DNA of 64,000 nucleotides from Theocolax elegans (lineage: Eukaryota > Arthropoda > Insecta > Hymenoptera > Cerocephalidae), in NCBI GenBank assembly GCA_026168455.1, contig CM047426.1:80131986-80195985 (forward strand), written 5' to 3'. Every line of letters starts with the position of its first letter. Within the stretch, counting starts at the first letter, position 1. Positions 1-12,600 of the stretch are shown here, piece by piece. The notes beneath the pieces are model-generated. The model did no database searches. It was not told the DNA's origin and was given only the letters and a program-made list of their open reading frames with translations. The translations under genes were made by a program, and so were the position numbers.

Positions 1-2217
1 TAAGTATCTTTTTCGGAACTATCTTCAACGACAAAGGATCAATTTTATTTTACAAATTTTGTTTTTCTACATACTGTTGAACAGCATGGTAACGTGTAGT
101 TTTTTCCTGAGATCGAAAAGTGTGTAAACCCTATGGGCATACTCGTATTACGTCGAAATTCAAAGGAAAGATTGGTAGAAATTTTGTTGACAAAGCTTGT
201 AAAATCAAAACAAAGACAATGATTTGACTCGTTTTATTTTTGGAGGGAATTATTTCAATTTACAGTAAACGTTTCAATATCAATTACGAAGCATTTCGTC
301 GGATATTGGACAATTACTGTCAAGCTACATGTAATTTGAAGCGGAATCACGTTCCTGCTCTGTCTCTATTACAGTACTGTAGCTCAACAATCTCGACAAT
401 TTCACCAGGATTATATATTTAGCATTAAAATATCCATTTTTTTTATCATTTAACTGGCGATTGACGAATTATTAACAACTTGTCATTTTCCTTAAAATTG
501 AAACAATAATTCTCGAATATAATCATTGGCGATGTTATTGCCGTTTGTTTTTAAAATATAAAAATGTCAATATAATCATTGAAAAATTAAAAAGCGTTTA
601 GTATTTTTTAAAAACTTATTTTTAAAGATAGTTTGATTTAACGGGGTAGTGTACCTGATTGTTACCCATTGTACGAAATATGTTAATTATCAGATTTCAT
701 TAACAAAATCTACTATTTTACGTAAAACTCAAATACAGAGGTACTAGACAATTGAATAAATTATACCACTACAATGTTTCAAACGTATTTTCCAACTGCA
801 GCTTTAAACATGTTTGCACCAAAAATACATGTTTCCGTGCAATCTTTTTTAAAGGTGTCTTTTATTTATTGACTTGCAATTTTATAGAGTGACACATGGT
901 TCCATTGCCTAGTGCTTCTTCTGTCTTTGAGTTTTTTTATACATTATTATTTTTTTTTGATAATAGAAAGGTAAGTTTAAGAAATTAAAAAATTAACATG
1001 TTATAGGATATGCCACTAGTAATCTGTGCATTTAAGACATTTTTCACACCATAATTTGATTATTTTAATAAAAAAATGTCAGAGTTATCAGTACCCGCAA
1101 TGTAACTATATAAACTATAAACTATAACTCTTGTGCTTTTTATAAAGTTTCTTAAAATATCTATAATTTTTTACGGGCGCTGTAGTATGAAAGTTCCATT
1201 GTACGTATTAATCATGATATTTAAATATCCAAAAGTAATAAATGCAACGTTACAAATGCAATAGAAGTGTCCAGTAAATTCTCTCCACTCCGAATTTATG
1301 CTAGAAGCCTTGAAAGTATAAAAATCAGCGGTGTTTCTTACTGCGCTTATTCAAAACATAATCTCGCGAGAGCCATCGAATCGAAAGGCTGCATGAAATA
1401 CGCGGCCAACCTCGGATTTGAAAGCAACTAAGAAAGAGCGAAGCCGTGGAAAACAAAGAAATCCCAAACGAGACGGAAATAAAAAGTTATGAAAACCCGA
1501 TAGTGAAGAAGTGTCGCGTAAAAGTATGGGCAAGAGAAGGAGCGAGAAAGAGATGGTTTTCTTCCATCTTCTCGTTGCCTCCCTGAACATTTTTCCCAAG
1601 GCGTGCCGCAAAGTGTTTCTTTCTCTTTCTCTTGGAGAGCAACGCCGGAGGTAGGAAAGAAAGTGGAAAAAGCGAGAGTACTGAGAGACGAACAAGTGGC
1701 ACGTACAGCATGAAAAAGAGAGGGAGGAGATATGGTTGATACAACAATGCCGCCGGAAGCTGTTAGAAACTTGAACAAAACGACGAATGAGACACGTATA
1801 TATGAGGCGAGATATACACTAAATCAGCCGGTCAAACATTTAAAAATACTGGAATGGTGCGAATAAAATATTTTCCGACAAGTATTGCAAAACTTTAAAC
1901 AGTTCTTTTTAAATTTATATATAATATTTACGTATACTACGTAGAAAATAGTTGAAACTGCAAATTTCTTTTACTTTTCTGAGAATAATGACTGTGATCT
2001 ATAGTTAACAATATTTTCTTACGAAAAAATACGATCAATACATGTTTCACTGAAACACGTTATTCCCTTGCACTGATAAATTCTCGCGCTATTTGCTCTG
2101 TACATGCTTTACTGTTAAATAAACTGGGCGCTTAAATTAACTGGTTTTTATGTGTGTACATAGACATAAGAAGAAGGGCCTGTCAAATTTTTAATTAATT
2201 GTGTCTTTGTTTCAGGC
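1..2217. other. Non-coding AT-rich DNA
   Basis: No gene is supported here. A more GC-rich, purine-biased patch lies at about 1330-1790. It produces overlapping minus-strand frames of 86-116 residues, all Ser/Phe/Leu-rich translations of a polypurine/polypyrimidine tract with no recognisable motif. The rest is AT-rich with short poly(A)/poly(T) runs. Confidence 0.6.
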
Positions 2218-2363
2218 CGGGCTCAGCGATTTATTTTCGTCGAGCGTGACAGCGCGACGAAGACGAAGCGGCGCAGAATTCGTTCGTGCGTCAAGCTGTC
2301 AAAAGCTCTCACTGAGTGCCATCGTCTCGGATTCCGGTATCTGTCGTCTTTCGAGCACGATAT
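2218..2363 (+). other. Possible exon after a splice acceptor
   Basis: A pyrimidine-rich tract ending in TTTGTTTCAG (to 2215/2217) is a good 3' splice site. It is followed by an abruptly CpG-rich segment that stays open in one frame from about 2218 to a TGA at 2361-2363. The encoded stretch of about 48 residues has a run of Arg residues and many Ser, and matches no family I recognise. It could be a last coding exon, a 5' UTR exon, or a conserved regulatory island preceded by a chance acceptor. The composition change and acceptor are visible; a coding role is inference. Confidence 0.2.
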
Positions 2364-3239
2364 GATCGAAAAGTGTACTTTTCGCATTTTTAATGCGAAT
2401 GTGGATACTTAGAGACCCGTCAAGATATTCATGTATGCAGTACGATCTTTTTAAGAACGATTAAGTATATCTTGCATATATCTACATCTTACGGTAGTCG
2501 CTAAACTCGAACATTATCCTGGAATATCAGCTCATATTTTATAAAAAGAATTGTCCAGAAAACGGATAAGTTTTTATTTGTGCGCATTTTTAAGTGCCTT
2601 TTACACATTATTTATAGTAGAATTTTTAAACATCTGATATTGGATGCTTGTCACATATTTACATGCTAATTAAACTATATATACTTGAAAGCAGGAAAAA
2701 ATATGTAGGAATCGTATTGAAAATAAATGCCGAATCGCTACCCGTATAGAACTAAAAAATCAAATCGTGTGGTACATTAAAGTAATAAAGGTAACCTGAG
2801 CGTGTCGACATTCCCCAACAATTATAAAACAAAGAATCGATCTTCAACGGCCTAAGATTTCTAAAAAAGTGTCGTTACTAGGTATAGGGTTACCAGATGG
2901 AAATTTTTTTTTATCAATATACCTAAGAAAGTAAAAGAACGAAAATCACCAATTGACCATTCTACTGATCTGAAAATGAACTGAATCTGGACTTCACTAA
3001 TAATAGAAAAGACGTTAATGCTTGGTTTCGATTAAGTTTAGTAAGTTGTCCGTGCTCTTTTAACTCAGGTTATTAACTCATGCAACTCAAGCGAGAAAAG
3101 GCAGAGTTACGTCACGCGGACGTGTGTTTTAGAACCGTATTCGGAACTATATACGTACGTGGTCCTTGGAATTTGTGTAGAGAAGCACAATGTGTTTATT
3201 GTTTGTAGTACGGCGATAGTAGATCGCAGGAGTTTACTG
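2364..3239. other. Non-coding DNA
   Basis: AT-rich sequence with no supported ORF. From about 3095 the sequence becomes CpG-richer and leads into the tandem repeat that follows. Confidence 0.5.
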
Positions 3240-3363
3240 CCAACTATTGTTGTGAGGTTCGGCGAGAGCGAGTCCCCTATCAACCAATGATGTGCGGTAT
3301 GGCCAGACTGTGACCACTACTAATCATTGTTGTGAGGTTCAGTACGATTGTGATCACTTCTAA
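3240..3363 (+). repeat. Diverged ~41-bp tandem repeat, three units
   Basis: Three consecutive units starting near 3241, 3282 and 3323 share the frame C(A/T)A-x3-ATTGTTGTGAGGTTC-x(8-10)-GTGA-x-CAC, with the middle unit most diverged (ATGATGTGCGGTATGG). A partial fourth unit may start near 3363. The block sits in a CpG-rich segment (about 3095-3490) unlike its AT-rich surroundings, which could be a long terminal repeat or UTR of an old retroelement. No coding sequence, paired repeat or target duplication was found. Confidence 0.4.
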
Positions 3364-3490
3364 CCACTAGATTACAAATTCTGCTATTGTATGACCGACT
3401 ACGAGGCGTTCAAGAGAAAACCCGAAGTCGCCAGTTACCCAGGAAGTTGAGCACTGGGTGAAGCACCACCACGTACCAGTACGACGCGTC

Positions 3491-4569
3491 GATATCGAAT
3501 TACGTAAATATACATATACATTATGAAATCGAATGAGCATTTGTATAAGTAAGGTTCAAGAATATTACCTGATATATTCAAGTGTACTTATACAATATAT
3601 TGTACAATATATTGTATTATCAGTAATTGTCATTTTATATTAACTGCAGTAGTTTAACTCTGTACTAAAGCAGTTTTCTCATTTCAACTGGATTTTTTTA
3701 ACGTAAATAATTTATTTTGAAGAGCAATTGAATTTTTAGAATATTATATTTTTTTGTTAATATTAATATAATTAAAATTTTACTTAAATCTATCTATTAG
3801 AAGATCGTTCTGTGTTTCTCTTTTAAAATCCACACTATTATGACAGAAGTAACTGATGTGGAAGACACATGTGTTTCTATATTGGCACAAGAAACGAGCA
3901 ACATATGAAGATAACAAGAAGTATCGGCCTATGGTTTAACGGTAGAATATATATTATATCAATAATTCTTACAGTAAGTTTTTCAAGGCATCAATAACTA
4001 TTTTATATTGGAGACTAATTAACAACGTGTTTTGGGAGCTCAATTCTATATAAATGAGCAAATTTCATAATATAAATGAACCTGCGATTTGGCCAATTTT
4101 TGATGAAAAATTGGTAACACTTCTATACCGGGGTGATTAATTATTAATGACAATTCGTTATTATATATAGTCACGCTAATAATTACTTGCCTTCAGTTAA
4201 ATGTATATATAATTTTACATACAAATTTATGAATAATAAATATTTTATATTTATTTTTTAGTTTTTTAAAAATATGAATAGTATTATTTGTTTGTACCTC
4301 GTTTCATTCGAGCAGTAAACCCACCCGCGGGAAAAATCTTCTACTTTCATCCTATATTGCATAATGTTCTAATTGAAATTTATTGCTATGCTGATTAGGA
4401 AACTTTATATAATTATCTTATACTAGAGCGAGTGATAAATTTATCAATAAGAACCACGGGATAATTAACAGTGGATGATCATATATTTCCAGCACGACCC
4501 TACTTTCGTGTCAATTGTAGTAATAGATCAAATCGTACACCAAATTTGGGTGTAGCGCTGCTTAATATT
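3491..4569. other. Non-coding AT-rich DNA
   Basis: No gene supported. Around 3591-3620 there is a short palindromic run of TACAATATATTGTA type repeats. Nothing else stands out. Confidence 0.5.
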
Positions 4570-4660
4570 TCTATCTCTCTTTCTCCCCCGCTCTCTCTCT
4601 CTCTCTCTCCCTCCCCTTATCGCTGTCCCTATCTCTATCTCTCTTCCTGTCTCTGCTGCT
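4570..4660 (+). repeat. CT-rich microsatellite
   Basis: A polypyrimidine tract of CT dinucleotides interrupted by CCC and TAT, with a pure (CT)n core near 4590-4610. The small plus-strand ORF across it is only a Ser/Leu translation of the repeat and is not a gene. Confidence 0.85.
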
Positions 4661-7600
4661 ATTGAATAAAATTTTCATAGATTTATTTTAAACTACAGAA
4701 AGCAAATGTCCTTCAAAATAATTCTCTACTCTCGTAGAATCACCTAGTCAAATTAAATTATTTATAGTACAAAGCTATTCTAATGTCACATTGTATTTGC
4801 GTCTAAAGTAGCAAGGGGATTAATTTACAAAACAAAAATAGACAGACAGTGGGTTATAAGCCATATAAATATCAGATAAGTCTCATTTTTCAAGAACGAA
4901 TTTCTGCGTACAAAGGTAATTGGAGAATCTCGTGTAACGTAAAAAAATATAGAAAAGCTCTGTATAGTAAAAACGAAACGGGATGATACCCTAGTTCATT
5001 TCGTTCTGTTCGTTCTTTTTAATAATGTTATATTAAGCTTCTGCAAATCAAAGGATGTTTGCCGGCACTACCAACAACTTAGCGCTAGATTCTGTACCAA
5101 AAATCTTTCGTCAGTTTTCGACGGAGTACTCAGGTAAATTTCATTACACCGGTTAGAAGATGAAAAGGATATATGGTAGAGAAAAATATTGTGCGTGTGG
5201 AAAAAACGTGCGGTTCTTCTTATTTCGGTTCATTTCCATCGCTTTTTTAAAATATTTCACATTTTCTGTTTTGGTTACATACATACTTATTTTATTTACC
5301 TATGGTTATCATTTCTTTATCTTTAGCGGTGACTTTGTGTTTCTTTCAAGATTTACGGTTGTTCGTAATATTTCTAGAAAAATAGCTAATTCAAGGAGAA
5401 TATTAATTATTTTAATTCATTTTTTAATTTATATAACATATGGATATTTCACACGTAATTGATCTTAATGAATTAGCACATCAAAGTATATGGCTCAAAT
5501 TACAGTGTACCAAAAAATTTAAACTTTGTTTATGTAATTATAAAAGGGAACTTTAATCTTAATAATTAATAATAAAAAAATTACATGTATTTGAAAAGTA
5601 TATTCATATAATGTAAATAATACTGTATTAATAATATTAAAATGTTAAAAACCACTGAATTAAACGAGAATCAATAAATTAATTTCTTAAAAACACTTTT
5701 TATGTTTAAAGGAAAAAAAGCTTTGTCTATTTCATGAACTTCTTTTCGTGTAATTTCCCACCCCTACAGTTTACATACATATTTTAATTTCGTATATTTT
5801 ATTCCGCAGTAACAGATCGCGTGAACTTCCTACACGGTATTTATACTAATTCACAAATTCTTTATACTTACAAGAAGATCTTGGGTAAAACAGATTGATC
5901 TGAAACTGAAAGATACGACTCTGATCGCGACCAAAATACAGCCATGTGTCTTGAGATTTCCATCAACGCGAGCTGGAGACAAAGATTTACGATCTTTTTG
6001 AAATAAATATAGAGGAGTAGACATAATTATGTAAATTAAAACAACTCCAGTTTTAATATACTTCAAACATCTGCCAAATTAACAAAAAGTTGAAATCAAG
6101 AGCTTTATTAGTTTGAAAAATTAAATTAAAATTTATCGTTAATTTTTATTGCACTATTTACATTTGATAAAATCTAATTTTTTACTACTCGAATTTGTAT
6201 TATTTATCTAGTAATCTAGTATTAGCAATGTTGTGAAACGTTGTGTAATGCAAATGTGACGTTGGACGTTGGAGCCCTAAATATGTATTTTTGTTTCATT
6301 AAAAGATAGAAATGCTCTAATAAACTTTTAAGACTAATAGATGAGCGACAAGATCGCCAAGGTAAAAATGGTGACATCGGTGTTTAGCTCGAGGGTACGC
6401 AAGGTTCCTTTGCGACATACGTATAGAAGATAGAAAAATGCGGATGAAGAGAAAGAGAAGAAAACGAGGCGTAAGAAAGGCGCGCGGGAGAAACGGCCTG
6501 AGGGTTTGCGAGGCCGGCTCGAGAAGGAAAAGTCTCTTCAGTAGAGAGGATCAGCGAGCAATACGACGTTCTAAAATGAGAATTTTAAATCCAATTCTAC
6601 CAAAGCATATTTAACCGTTCGACGCTTCAATATTCTCTTTAGAAACGGCGGATTTTTCTTCATCGTCGAGTCTATAATCACCCAACAGTCAGAGGTCATG
6701 TAGCAATGCTTTGTTTCCTTCCACTCGTTTTCTTTGCTCTTGTTAGTTTCTTCGTACCCTGCCTTTGAATTTTGAATGACTCGGAAGGGTACGAAGATTT
6801 TTTTATTTTTATTTCTTTTCTACTTTGATGGTTTCGACGGATAGTTGTTACGAATTTTGTGTAACTACAGTCTTGAAGCGCTTCTTCCCTTGGAGCAAGT
6901 GTACGCCAAATATTAGATAGTGGAAAAGTTGAGTGAAACGATAACCGAGTCAAAATTTATGTCAATCAAAAGTTATAACGTTTCGTAAGATTATGCTAAA
7001 AAGTTTTAAGACTTATTATTTCAGCGGCTTAGAGGTTACCCTACTTTTATACTTTTTGTAACTCACTTGGTCATTTCGCCAACTTTTCTGGAGAATAGTA
7101 ATAATGGCAAACTCTTTTCAAGTTTAACTCGTTTATATAATTTACACACACACGCACACACATTTCATACTCACCGATAAATCGGTACTAAATACTGATA
7201 CTTGCTAAAAGAACACAGGAAACTTAGGAGATTCTATATATAAATTTTTTTTAACTGTAGAAGATGTTTCTTGAAGTAGAAATGTTAAAAAATATACAAA
7301 GTGTTATTATTCTGAAAAAGTATATAAAATACTATTTTTGATTTAATGATTAATAGAACTATTAACTATTCAGTGAATTTTTGCACTAATACTTCTGTAA
7401 TTTTAGTTAAAGAATTTTCTAAAATTTATTCAGTATGCAGCGCATTACATTTAAAGCGTAAATTGAAAAAAAGAAAAATTTCAGTGTGATAAAATCTAAA
7501 TTACTGAAAATGCTCTTAGTGTATAATTTAAAAATGATAATTCACATAACGCAAGTCCTTAACGTAAATTTCCAACGAATCCACCGAAAAAGTACAGAAG

Positions 7601-9539
7601 AGCCAAGTAATACTTCTGCTCCGTCAGAGTAAAAAATCAGTTTTTCGCACTCGAGAGAATCCCCGGTGCAAATTCTTCTCTTCTTCTTAGTCGAGCGGAA
7701 GTAGTTTCTGTTTCCCCGCTATATTTTTGTGCGCGCGAACGGCACGTGCTGCTTCGCAATATCGACAGGCGTTAAATTACGCGACAAATTGGCGCAGCAG
7801 TGTTTAACTGTAATCCCGAGCGTAGCTCCAATAATTGGAGTAAAGACGTCAAATGGCCGCACCGCAAGAAAAATCATCCTGTCCTCGAGACGATGGAAAG
7901 AGAGCGGAAAAAGCATTGGAAAGGGAATGGGGGAGAGGAAGGAAGACGGAGAGGAGAAAAAAGTGCTGCCGCTGTAATTGGTGGCATCTGCGCGGCCTTC
8001 CCGGTTCCGCGAAATTGATTGAGTTTATAGCGCACGGCTAATTGGCCTGGCTGGTTATATACGGAAAATCCGCGGCACGAATCGAGTACCCCACTGTCGT
8101 ATGCATTATTCAGGATTTTTACCTCCTTTTTTTTCTCAGTTGTACTTTTTCTTTCATTCCGACTTTTTTGTAGGACTGACCGAATAGGCAGCTGCGCTAC
8201 TGCACAGGCTCTTGTTATTTTTGTTCCTTGCCTTTTTTCCAATGGAGCGCAAGCTGAAAAATCTCACGGATAATTGAATACGACTGTGATTTTATTTAGA
8301 ATGAACCAAAGGAGTGTTGCATTTGAATTACTTTCTTTAAATAAATCATTTTTATTTATTTCGTTAATGTTTTTGCAATTCTTTTAACCATCTGTATTTT
8401 GGGTTTTCGATTTTTGAAAATCATAATATTAACCATATGTCAAAATTATCTACTTGCTCTCAAATGTTCGTACAATTTTTATAAAATCATTATCGAATTT
8501 ATCTACGTTTATATACCTAAATTTCAGGAAGTTTCAAAAATATAAGTTAGTAACTAGAATAATTATACATGGAAAAAATGTTGCGTACTCTAAACACTAA
8601 AATTTCTAAAAGAACACAACTAACCGTGGATAGTGAAACTAATTTCTATTTATATTAATTAATAGATGATTAAAATTGTAGGTAATATAGGTATGATATA
8701 TAAATTAAGGTCGTTATACAAGATTTCGGTATAGGAGACACTTTTTATTCGTATACTATATAAATACTATTAACAGTTAAACTTTGTTCTTACAATTATT
8801 TAACATTATTATCGAATTTAACCAGCGCTGTTTTGCGGTTACAATATATTTAAGTATGACCGTAATTAATTTAAATACGATAGTAAATTTCAGAACTGAC
8901 TTAATCCTGTCGGAGATGTACTTATCCAAGAAAAGAGATCGACGAGAAGGCGCTGATCAGCTACGCAAATCGCGTTATCCCGGTAGTAGGTGAGCGTCGG
9001 TGATTTCGATATAGTTTTTGGCAGGCCAAATCTCTTGGTGAGGCGATCGTCCGTCTTTGATGACGGCTTTGGAGAGAGAGAGCGAAAGCCTGCTTCGGAC
9101 TTTACACCTGAGGAAAGATTAACTATCTCCCCACTCTTACCACTCACACACAAGTTATATCGATAAATAGGATTAACGAATTAGTACGAATTTATTCGCT
9201 AGGCCTTCTTAAATATAACTACGTCACCATCTCTTATGAGAAGACTTGTTACAATAGTTGGGTGAACCAACCTGATTGGTAGTAAGTTAATAATGATTTA
9301 GGTAATTAAATTATTTATTTAGTCATTGACAAAAAAATAATTACCGTAAGGTGAATCAAATGGTTACATCAACTACTTTATTTTGTTTAGAACAACTATT
9401 GATTATTTCTTTACACTAACCAATTAATTAGTAACATTTACTACTTATATTACTTAAATAACTAGTTACGTGCGAGTACTTGAAAAACTCGTCTCGATTT
9501 AAGTACTCGAGTTATCATAACTCGCTTTACTGAGTTATT
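4661..9539. other. Non-coding DNA with CpG-rich islands
   Basis: No gene supported. Islands of higher GC lie at about 6370-6560, 7620-8250 and 8915-9130. Several overlapping frames run on both strands of 7719-8242, which is the signature of GC-rich non-coding sequence rather than of one gene. A short CA repeat lies near 7145-7160. The ORF at 5160-5462 is Phe/Ile/Tyr-rich and looks like a chance frame. Confidence 0.5.
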
Positions 9540-9640
9540 TGCTCAGTTTGAACTACTCATATAAATCGAATTACTCGTTCCGCTTGAGCTACTCGACAAT
9601 TCGAATTAGTCAAACAATTCGAACTACTCGTCTAACTCTG
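9540..9640 (+). repeat. Degenerate short tandem repeat
   Basis: Five imperfect copies of the core GA(A/G)(C/T)TA(C/G)TC, with starts near 9550, 9569, 9585, 9603 and 9620, a spacing of 16-19 bases. The repeats follow a related stretch rich in ACTCG/GAGT words from 9470. It looks like an old, diverged minisatellite. Confidence 0.45.
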
Positions 9641-12600
9641 TTGCTTAGCTTAACCAACCTCTTTTTTCGTGAATGGTACATAAAAGTGTTTGGATAATCT
9701 ATTGTAACCCACTTACTGGTAACTCGATATTGTGAAGTTACTTTTTTTGCAGCTAAATAATATTTTAATGCAAGAAGAGAAATTAAATTTTAATAAGGTA
9801 AAAAAATACACGTGTATGCCATCTTAAAATTTTTTAAAAATAAGATAAGTGATCTATTTACCAACTGTTATTTTGTTTGCTTAATGTTATTTTTGTTTAT
9901 TAGCTTATACTTACAATTTTTTACATTTACAAGCTATATTTTCTTATTGATCTGATTAAAGATTGTTCGTATAGGAGCTTGAAACTTCGTAAAGCACATA
10001 AGTACAGAGAGGGTAACGTGGAGGTGAAGGGGGGATTTGAAATTTTCAACTTTTTGTAAATAAAAAAGTTGTTTTAACGCGTTAAACGAATTGTTGAGTT
10101 ACAATTGATCCAACATTATTCCATTTAAATACTTAAATTAAGATTTCGTTATTGATCTAGTGAACCCCTTGAAATACTTCACCTTTTTTTATTCCAATTT
10201 TATAATAATCAACGGCAAAGAAAAATAGCAGTTTGGAAGGATAAAATCACCGTATAAAAAATTAATGGAAAGCGCAGATTTTTCAACTATTTGCGAATTC
10301 TACTTTCACTTTCCCCCTTTTTTGCGTCGTCTCCATACGCGCCGAGTGTAAAAAGGAAAGCGCATGGAGCGACTTTCTCACGTTTCGCACAACCGTTAGC
10401 TATCAGACAGAGAAAAATAGGTAAGCTAGAATGAATAGAAAAGATAGAGTGGGGATCGGGATAGTCTGCGTCAGTGAGGATATAAAGTTTGAAAAAGATA
10501 AGCCAAATAAGCTGATTAAAAGGTTTTTATTCCGATCCTTGGTTTTCCTATTTTCTACCCTTCTTCTGTTTTTACTGGAGGGTCGACATGTTTATCTGAC
10601 TCATTTTCTCTGCCCGAAACACAGAAATACGCGAGGAGCGTAAATATCGTTATATTGGACGTTTTAGAACGAGCGTTTGTTTATCTAGTATTCTTATGAA
10701 CTTTCACCCGTAAAAAAGTATCCGCGCTTACAATGAGTATTTTTAAAACAATATCTTTGTTTTATTTATTATGGTCGACACAATGGAGAAATAAACCGAG
10801 CTATTACACATTGCACACACTGTATTAAAAGATAATGCTAGCACAGTTGTTGCAACCATGCAAATAAGCGTGAATCACAATTTTCGCGTACTTTATTTTA
10901 GGTTATTTTGAAAATAAAATATACTTGTGTTAATTGGATATTATCTTACTTTTTATACGTTTTATATAGGCCACTGAGTATCGTGCTTGAATAGTCAAAG
11001 TCCGCTTACTTTTTTTTATAATTTGATCAAACCATTTAAAATAAGTATAAAAGAAAATTCAAAGCGGTTTAATTAAAATGTACCAATTTCCGCTTTGATC
11101 ACTGAGAATAACATTCGCATTTTAAAATAAATAATAATTCAATATTTAATATGCTCGTTGGCTTTTCAATGACATTGTTACAATCATGCACTTGCTCTGA
11201 AATGCAACTGCGATCTCTTAAATATATCACAAGTATTTTAATTTTCTTCCCTCTTTGGATTCATAATTACGCTTCTTCTCTACTTTACGATAAATCTTTC
11301 TTTTCAATACCGAGCATAATTCTAGCATCTTGCAATTATTTTCTTTAACACGTTTGCTTTAAATAGCATTAAAACCTCCGTTCTTCAATAATTGGAAAAT
11401 ACTCTTGAGCATAAATGTTTAATATTAATTCTTTTGTGAATACTGCGTTGAAGATTTTGTATTAAACCAATTAAAATGAAATATGAAACGATGTAGGTAT
11501 TTATGTAAGTAGAATTTTACTTGGTTTCTTTGATAAGCTAGAGTAATTGAATTTCGCACTTATAACAGTGTCATGCCTTTGGGAAACTTTTACCTTTAAT
11601 GCAACTTTAAATGCAGATTGGTAGTATAGATAAAAATGAAGTTTACGTAGGCTCTAAATAAAAATTAATAAATAATTTCACCTGAAACTTGTAAAAGAAC
11701 CTGAATCATCTCGTTTTTTGTTGCAAGTAAGTATATAAAAATAAGTATTAAATACTTAAAACATACAAGGATTTCCATTACGCTCGTCTGAAATATCATT
11801 AAATTATGTATGAGAGCCACCATTAGCAACGATCAGGTACTCAAAAATTCCCCGAAAATAGAGTATTCCATATCAATTATCGGAGGATTGGGGTATTTCC
11901 CGTACGCATTGTGCAATTACATTCAAGAAACCCGTAATTCGAAACGAAATCACGTGCACCTTTAGCGTCTCTTTGGTCGGTGGTGCGATCACATACAAAA
12001 CCGTGCACCCTCCTCAAATCCGGTGGTATTAATTATACAGCGTTCGCAATTACGCGACGTATTTACAAACTATTAATAATTATATACGCAGCTATTAATA
12101 ATAAATGACGATAATTATATGTACAGAGGAACGTGTTGGCTTTGTGTCTATCCGTGAAATTTGGCGCATACACCTTGCGACACTGCGCGATTATCATTAG
12201 CCCGACTTCGTTTTCCGAGAGGAAAAGGGTTTCTTTGCTGAAATATTTATGCAATTACGCTATCCGCTCGGAGTAAGGGCACACTTTTCGGCTATTATCT
12301 CCCGCGACGAGTTCGCTATTCATTATGCAGTTCGGCCTTTATTGCACCTCGTAATGGAGGTCGAAGTTTTACGAGCGCTCGGCGTGGTTATTTAGTTTTA
12401 AGCGCGTTCGGCGAGTGTTTATTTTTGAACTCGAGAGCCAAGGATGGGTGGGGCGGACCGAGGTCGGTGGAGCGGGGGCGACGAGGTGGGAGGGAGGGGC
12501 AGAATTTCACTCGTTTATGGGTTGCTTTCCTCTTTCTATTTTGTTATTTTTTATTATCCTTTTGTTCGCCGTTTTTCGGACTAGATTATGAGATGCGCAC

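Noticed and set aside
1351..1778. Three overlapping minus-strand ORFs of 86-116 residues
   Set aside because: All three frames are open because the segment is polypurine/polypyrimidine; none has a motif or a supporting splice structure.
7145..7160. CRISPR-like or satellite array
   Set aside because: The short CA runs here and near 20605 and 28423 are ordinary microsatellites; no spaced direct-repeat array occurs in the window.
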